Below are positions 6,604-10,858 of a stretch of 10,858 bases of DNA, one piece after another (position 1 is the first letter of the stretch; each line of letters opens with the position of its first letter). The stretch comes from a bacterium. GTDB taxonomy: Bacteria; Bacillota; Clostridia; Oscillospirales; Acutalibacteraceae. The notes beneath the pieces are model-generated. The model was not told the DNA's origin. It saw nothing but the letters and a program-made list of their open reading frames with translations, and made no database searches. A program made the position numbers and the translations under genes. Location of the stretch: assembly GCA_020625635.1 (NCBI GenBank), contig JAHLBL010000041.1, forward strand, positions 1-10,858, read 5' to 3'.

Positions 6604-7506
6604 CTACATAAGCGCGTCAAGAATAGACGGCTCCGTCTCGTACTGGAGCGCTCTGTTCAGAGCGAGAGAAATCAGCCTGCCCGCCCTGTCAATAAGAAGG
6701 TCAACCTCCTTCGGGGTGACGACCATCGTACTTCCGCGCGGAGCGAGTGCGGACTTCAGCTGTCCCGCGGTCTTTTCATCGTCGACCTCGAGCAAATCGG
6801 AAACGAGAGTTACCGCGTCCACGACAGTCGGAACGCCGAGCCCGATAACGGGCACGCCGAGCGTTTCCATTGTTATTCTGCTGCGCCTGTTGCCCACTCC
6901 CGCGCCCGGGGAGATTCCCGTGTCGCTTATTTGCAGAGTACATCCGAGGCGGTTAAGCCGCCTTGACGCGAGCGCGTCGATAACAACAACCGCGGTCGGG
7001 CGTATTTTTCGAACTATGCTGTCTATATACTCAAAGGTCTCGATTCCGGTCTGTCCCGTAACTCCCGTATTCATAACCGCTACGGGGCGAAGCGAATCGA
7101 GCCCCGTGCTTCGCGCGAGCTCTCCCGTAATGTGTCGTGTCGCGAGTATTCGGGAAGCGCTCTTAGGTCCGAGCGCGTCGGGGGTGATTTCACGGTTTCC
7201 GAGACCGCAAACAAGAACCAGTCCGTTCACGGGAAGAAGGCGGCGGATCTCCTCGGAAATAATTCCGACACGCTCGTCCGTACTCAGGAAGTTGTCGGTC
7301 AGCGCGGGAAAGTCGATAGTAATGTATGTGCCCTTCTCTTTTTTAAGCTTTACGCTTGCGTCGTGGGTTTTTACCACAAGGCGCGAAATCTCCATCGAAC
7401 ACTCATTCCGCCTTGAAAAATCTACTCCGCGGACATTCTCGCCAACAAGCTCCCGTGCCTCAACAGCCAAATCCGTTCTGCGCTCCAAAACTACACATCC
7501 AATCAA
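6604..7506 (-). CDS. gpr: Germination protease GPR (peptidase family A25)
   Basis: GPR is made as a zymogen in the forespore and, on germination, degrades the small acid-soluble proteins coating spore DNA. Family blocks seen: RTDLAVEA (10-17) near the start, GLGNREITPDALGP, TGVTGQTGIET, VIDALASRRLNRLG, DTGISPGAGVGNRRS and GVPVIGLGVPTVVDA. The aspartates of TPDALGP and IDALA fit the acid-protease pair proposed for A25 enzymes. The start is uncertain. An in-frame TAG lies three codons above, and the only early candidates are TTG at 7506 (no Shine-Dalgarno) and TTG at 7488 (product MERRTDLAVEA, with a weak GGAT about 8 bases away). The short N-terminus implies a small propeptide or none. spoIIP follows after 142 bases. 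Confidence 0.94.
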   Translation of the reverse strand: MIGCVVLERRTDLAVEARELVGENVRGVDFSRRNECSMEISRLVVKTHDASVKLKKEKGTYITIDFPALTDNFLSTDERVGIISEEIRRLLPVNGLVLVCGLGNREITPDALGPKSASRILATRHITGELARSTGLDSLRPVAVMNTGVTGQTGIETFEYIDSIVRKIRPTAVVVIDALASRRLNRLGCTLQISDTGISPGAGVGNRRSRITMETLGVPVIGLGVPTVVDAVTLVSDLLEVDDEKTAGQLKSALAPRGSTMVVTPKEVDLLIDRAGRLISLALNRALQYETEPSILDALM

Positions 7507-7510
7507 AATA

Positions 7511-7530
7511 TACTAATTTAATAATTAGTA
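7511..7530. promoter_or_regulatory. 20-bp perfect palindrome between gpr and the protease gene
   Basis: TACTAATT-TAAT-AATTAGTA is a perfect dyad with 8-bp arms that ends 4 bases before the gpr TTG and overlaps its -10 box. Upstream is a 7-bp direct repeat TCGGCGA at 7531-7537 and 7541-7547, spaced one helical turn. Both look like protein-binding sites, but no regulator is recognised. Confidence 0.4.
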
Positions 7531-7555
7531 TCGGCGAACTTCGGCGAGATATCCA
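7526..7555 (-). promoter_or_regulatory. Sigma-G-like forespore promoter for gpr
   Basis: On the minus strand TGGATA (7550-7555), a 17-bp spacer and GATACTA (7526-7532) resemble the forespore sigma-G pattern (about GHATR-N18-CATNHTA), one or two mismatches off. gpr is transcribed by forespore sigma factors in Bacillus. The start would fall near 7519, only about 13 bases before the TTG at 7506. Confidence 0.45.
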
Positions 7556-7566
7556 AAACATTTCTC

Positions 7567-7595
7567 TTTACTTTAAAGATAGAAATTGTTATAAT
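7567..7595 (+). promoter_or_regulatory. Vegetative promoter of the dockerin protease
   Basis: TTTACT (7567-7572), a 17-bp spacer ending in TGT and TATAAT (7590-7595) form an extended, perfect -10 promoter. The expected start near 7602 leaves about 21 bases to the ATG, with AGGTGAG as the RBS. Confidence 0.7.
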
Positions 7596-7623
7596 AAATT
7601 AATTATAAATTTCAGGTGAGAAT

Positions 7624-9222
7624 ATGAAGAGAATTACCTCTGCCATAACATCAATTTTAATATTCTGCGCTGTGGCTTTTGCCTCGGCTCCCGCTTACGC
7701 GGCTGTTATTGACGAGTCACCGTCTGCTCAAGAGGAAACCGCCGAAGCGGTTCAGGAGCAGGTCTCCGACTTACCCTCAAGCTACAGTTCAAGGGATTTA
7801 GGCTACTGCACAAGCGTAAAAAGTCAGATAGGAAGCATATGCTGGGCGTACGCGTCGATTTCATCATTCGAGACGCTTCAGCTGAAAAATCACTTCTTCA
7901 CTACGGACTTAAGCATTACTGAGCTTGATAAATGGGGCACGACCGAGGAAAACGGCGACGGCTGGCAGCGAAGCGAACGCGAACCGGGCTACACCTACAT
8001 TCCGATAGGCTACTTCACAAGCTGGGGCGGTCCTGTGACGACCGAGGAAGGCGCAGCCGCGAAATACGGCGTTACGAAGCTGAGATATCTCTCCCCCAAC
8101 AGACGCGACGAAATAAAAAAGGCGATTATGGACGACGGCGCGGTTACCGCGAACATCAACCTTTACACGCGCGGCTACAGCTCGGACAGATGCTCGTTCT
8201 GCCTTACCGACGAGATATCGTCGATCTACGGTCACACGATGTCGGTAGTCGGATGGGACGACAATTATCCCAAGGAAAAATTTGACGGCAATTACAATCC
8301 AAAGGGAAACGGCGCGTGGCTGTGCAAAAACAGCTGGGGCGACAATAACGATATCGGCGGATATCTCTGGGTATCATACGAGGATCATTACCTCTTTAAC
8401 GAGGACAGACAGGCTACAAGCTTCGCTATTGAAAAGGTAAGGACGATCGAGGAAAACGACAGCATTTACCAGAACGAGATTTACGGAGCGACATTCAGCT
8501 TTTCCACAGACGACGAGGAAGAAGTTACAGATTTCTTCAATGTTTTCGATTTCTCACAGAAGGGAAACGTGCTCGACAACGTGGTATTTGAAACGAGATC
8601 AGCAGGCGCGGATTACAGGATCTACTATGTTCCGCTTGACGAGAACGGCGTTCCCGTAAGCGAGAAAAACAGATGGAAGCAGATTTCGGGCGGCACGGTT
8701 GAATATCAGGGTTATATTGAAGCGGACGTCGACAATTATGTTGTACCGAAAAAGCCCGCGGCAATCTGTGTTGAAATAGACACGACAGAGAACAATTCAA
8801 ATCCCGAAAACGACAGAATTCAGTGCAATATAGGAACAAGCGAGTGGCTGAGACAGACCTCAACAGGCAAGATGCAGTTTATAAAGCCCTGCGAGCAAGG
8901 AAAATCCTTTGTATCAACAAAAGAGGGCATCATGGACCTGAAGGACTACTACAGCGAAAAGCTTGACGACGATATCGGCGGAACACTCGTAATCAAGGCA
9001 ATCACAAACGGAACGAGGGACACGGGACTTCTCGGTGACGCAGACCTCAACGGCGTTGTAAATATCAACGACGCTACATACATTCAGAAGTATATTTCAG
9101 GCGAATATATGAACCTCAACGACGACCAGCTCTTAAATTCGGACTTCAACTGTGACGGAGTTATCAATATAAACGACGTCACCGCGATACAGAAAAGCAT
9201 CGCTGGCAGTGAAGAAAAATAA
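7624..9222 (+). CDS. Secreted papain-like (C1) cysteine protease with lectin-like domain and C-terminal dockerin
   Basis: This 532-residue protein is complete. The ATG follows AGGTGAG at about 4 bases. The signal peptide is 1-26 (APAYA|AV). An acidic linker leads to a C1A-type catalytic domain at about 50-258: Q68 (oxyanion hole), C73 in GSICWAYA, H204 in YGHTMSVVGWDD and N236 in CKNSWG, all in canonical order. Residues about 280-460 form a beta-rich region resembling the lectin-like domain found with clostridial C1 peptidases. Residues 471-527 are a type I dockerin with two calcium loops (D472/D474/N476/N480/D483 and D507/N509/D511/N515/D518), each followed by an IQK helix. The dockerin implies attachment to a cohesin scaffoldin. 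Likely roles, by inference, are digestion of protein around starch granules or processing of complex components. It is monocistronic, divergent from gpr and convergent with the GH13 gene. Confidence 0.95.
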   Translation: MKRITSAITSILIFCAVAFASAPAYAAVIDESPSAQEETAEAVQEQVSDLPSSYSSRDLGYCTSVKSQIGSICWAYASISSFETLQLKNHFFTTDLSITELDKWGTTEENGDGWQRSEREPGYTYIPIGYFTSWGGPVTTEEGAAAKYGVTKLRYLSPNRRDEIKKAIMDDGAVTANINLYTRGYSSDRCSFCLTDEISSIYGHTMSVVGWDDNYPKEKFDGNYNPKGNGAWLCKNSWGDNNDIGGYLWVSYEDHYLFNEDRQATSFAIEKVRTIEENDSIYQNEIYGATFSFSTDDEEEVTDFFNVFDFSQKGNVLDNVVFETRSAGADYRIYYVPLDENGVPVSEKNRWKQISGGTVEYQGYIEADVDNYVVPKKPAAICVEIDTTENNSNPENDRIQCNIGTSEWLRQTSTGKMQFIKPCEQGKSFVSTKEGIMDLKDYYSEKLDDDIGGTLVIKAITNGTRDTGLLGDADLNGVVNINDATYIQKYISGEYMNLNDDQLLNSDFNCDGVININDVTAIQKSIAGSEEK

Positions 9223-9228
9223 TAAAAA

Positions 9229-9280
9229 TCATTAAAAAACAAAAAGCATCGGCTCAGGACTTCAAAGTCCTGAGCCGAAA
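9229..9280. terminator. Terminator between convergent protease and GH13 genes
   Basis: A perfect 13-bp stem TCGGCTCAGGACT/AGTCCTGAGCCGA with a TCAA loop occupies 9249-9278. Reading on the minus strand it is followed by TTTTTGTTTTTT, a strong tail for the GH13 gene. Reading on the plus strand the tail (AAATTTATTA) is poor, so it may end the protease transcript less efficiently. Confidence 0.88.
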
Positions 9281-9316
9281 TTTATTACTATAACTCTAAA
9301 TCCAATTACCTGTTTA

Positions 9317-10858
9317 TCAGGTTGTGAAGATAGGTTCAGCGTCCTTGTTGTTGTCGGGGTTAACGTCGTATGCGGCAAGGTTTACGCCGTCCTTTGCGTC
9401 GTCAATAACAATCCAGAGCTCGTTCTGGATAAAGCCCTTGCAGTCGATGGACTGGCCGTTGGCGTTATCGGAAACGATAAAGTTGTAAGCGTCGTCATCC
9501 TCGTCTGCGGTGAACTGCTTCTTGTACCAGCCGTTAATATCCTTGCTCTTGCCTGTGAGCGTATCGCCGGGCCATACCTTGTTGGTGCAGTAGTTTGTGC
9601 CTGAATCATCACCGTCACTCATACCCCAGATCCAGAGAATCGGGTTGTAGCCTGAGCCTGAGCTGTGCTTTACATACAGAGTCACGTCTCTTGACGCAGT
9701 AACGTAGTAGTAGTTGACCTCCGCGTTGCCGAAGGGAACGAGAACCTCGGACTTCGGCAGCTTGTCGGTGTTGACTGCGTAACCGAGAGCCTTACCGGGC
9801 TTCGGAACGTAGGTCTCGCCTACTCTGCCCTCGTATACGGTCGAGGAGATAATACTGTCGCTTGTGCCGTCCATATAGTAGTTGACGGTAACTGTACCTG
9901 TAGCTACTGAGAAGTGAGCGAGGTACTTCTGGATCATTGTAACATCGTTGATGTTAACGTCTCCGTCGAGATTCGTGTCGGCCAGCTTTTTCTGAGCGTC
10001 GGTAAGAGTAATCTTACCAGCGATCGCCTTCTGGATATAAGTAGCGTCATTGATGTTTACTTTGCCGTTGCCGTCAAGGTCAGCGCCCTTTACGGACTCG
10101 GGAGCATAGTAGCTGTAGTACAAAACAACTTCCTGAGTATCATCAGCGAATACGCCAGAAAGATTGCCTTCCTTGCGGACGAGCTCATACTCAGTGCCTA
10201 CAGCAGGCTCGGAAACAACGTAAGCGTCGCCCTTAAGTCCTGTAATTGTATACTCGTCAATTACGGAATTATTGATCTCGTTGATAGCCTTGACCTTAAC
10301 GCTGCAGCCGCGCTTGCTTGTAACCTTGACAGCATCAAAGCTTGTCTTATCAACAGCAACGATCATAGACATTGCGGGAAGCTTGAATTCGCCGTTTTTA
10401 ACTTCGGCAAGCTTAGTAACGCCCGCCTGCTGGTCGTCGGCAATAACAACCCAATCCTTAACTGCGTTGTCAAGTGTGTAAACAAGTTCCTTGTCCTGAT
10501 TGTTTACGATAACAGCAAGCTTATCCCACTCGCCCTCTGTCGGGTTTGTCCATACTGCGGCGTAGCCCTCGCAGTTTGTGAGAGTCTGACCGTTGTATGT
10601 GGGATTGACGGGAGTATCGGTAAAGCTGAAGCCCTTGCGCTCATCGACTGTAAGAGCGGTGAAGTGCGAACGGATCTCACGCATTCCTGCGTAGTAGGAA
10701 ACGATGTCGGCGTTGCTCTGAGCGAGGCTCCAGTCGATCATATTAAGTGTAGCGGCGGACTTGTAGCTGTTCGCATCGTTATCCTTTGAACGTCCCATTT
10801 CCTCTCCCGCGAGAACAAATGTGACACCCTGAGACATATTGAGCATACCGCCTGCCAT
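9317..10858 (-). CDS. Dockerin-bearing GH13 pullulanase/amylase with MucBP-like repeats and CBM26, C-terminal part
   Basis: The 5' end is outside the window; the first visible Met is probably internal. The visible 513 residues start in the last part of a GH13 barrel: SQGVTFVLAGEEMGRSK, then NSYKS and NMIDWS, which is typical of type I pullulanases. A beta-sandwich C-domain runs to about 170. Residues 177-250 and 320-386 look like MucBP-type repeats (VKVKAINE through VVLYY; VTVNYYMDG through VNYYY). Between them, 258-315 is a type I dockerin with loops D260/D262/N264/N268/D271 and D294/N296/D298/N302/D305. Residues 390 to about 500 resemble CBM26 (LWIWG, VWPGD, NGWYKK, NFIVSD with GQ and D). 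The enzyme would cut alpha-1,6 (or alpha-1,4) links in starch while docked to a scaffoldin. The internal dockerin position is uncommon outside R. bromii-type enzymes. The gene ends in the strong shared terminator. Confidence 0.9.
   Translation of the reverse strand: MAGGMLNMSQGVTFVLAGEEMGRSKDNDANSYKSAATLNMIDWSLAQSNADIVSYYAGMREIRSHFTALTVDERKGFSFTDTPVNPTYNGQTLTNCEGYAAVWTNPTEGEWDKLAVIVNNQDKELVYTLDNAVKDWVVIADDQQAGVTKLAEVKNGEFKLPAMSMIVAVDKTSFDAVKVTSKRGCSVKVKAINEINNSVIDEYTITGLKGDAYVVSEPAVGTEYELVRKEGNLSGVFADDTQEVVLYYSYYAPESVKGADLDGNGKVNINDATYIQKAIAGKITLTDAQKKLADTNLDGDVNINDVTMIQKYLAHFSVATGTVTVNYYMDGTSDSIISSTVYEGRVGETYVPKPGKALGYAVNTDKLPKSEVLVPFGNAEVNYYYVTASRDVTLYVKHSSGSGYNPILWIWGMSDGDDSGTNYCTNKVWPGDTLTGKSKDINGWYKKQFTADEDDDAYNFIVSDNANGQSIDCKGFIQNELWIVIDDAKDGVNLAAYDVNPDNNKDAEPIFTT

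Noticed and set aside
9914..10789. Plus-strand open frame of 291 codons
   Set aside because: It is antisense to the dockerin-containing GH13 gene, whose minus-strand translation has clear domains.

Overview
The window looks like chromosomal DNA of a gut Ruminococcus-type firmicute (Oscillospiraceae), most like Ruminococcus bromii or a close relative. Three things point there. Secreted starch-active proteins carry CBM26-type starch-binding modules and type I dockerins, the hallmark of the 'amylosome'. Endospore genes (gpr, spoIIP) are present. Intergenic DNA is AT-rich with strong Gram-positive ribosome binding sites. The species assignment is inference; no database search was possible.

Layout. 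At the left edge (1-700, minus strand, cut by the window) is the N-terminal part of a secreted CBM26 starch-binding protein. Next come minus-strand housekeeping genes: rarA/mgsA (896-2164), then glyA (2297-3544), with an 89-bp inverted-repeat element (2189-2277) between them. Upstream of glyA lies dusB (3677-4642). Its ATG directly abuts the stop codon of a small unrecognised single-pass membrane protein gene with a 3 x 18-residue acidic repeat (4643-5296). Then follow spoIIP (5367-6461) and gpr (6604-7506), the same gpr-spoIIP neighbour pair known from Bacillus. Divergent from gpr is a plus-strand secreted papain-like (C1) cysteine protease with a C-terminal dockerin (7624-9222). A strong 13-bp-stem terminator separates it from the convergent 3' part of a GH13 pullulanase/amylase-like gene with an internal dockerin, two MucBP-like repeats and a C-terminal CBM26-like module (9317-10858, minus strand, 5' end outside the window).

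How the parts work together. The protease, the GH13 enzyme and probably the CBM26 protein would be secreted. The two dockerin proteins would plug into cohesin-bearing scaffoldins for degradation of starch and its protein matrix. The central block is unrelated core metabolism (one-carbon metabolism, tRNA modification, replication-fork maintenance) plus sporulation. Promoter-like sequences fit these roles: a near-consensus sigma-E-type site precedes spoIIP and a sigma-G-like site precedes gpr. Vegetative extended -10 boxes of the form TGTTATA(A/C)T precede the CBM26 gene, the membrane-protein gene and the protease.

No phage, IS transposase, CRISPR array, rRNA or convincing tRNA was seen. No gap over 300 bases lacks a gene. 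There is no clear case for an entirely new system. The most unusual items are the dockerin-tagged protease, the repeat-bearing membrane protein coupled to dusB, and the regulatory architecture around gpr and spoIIP.
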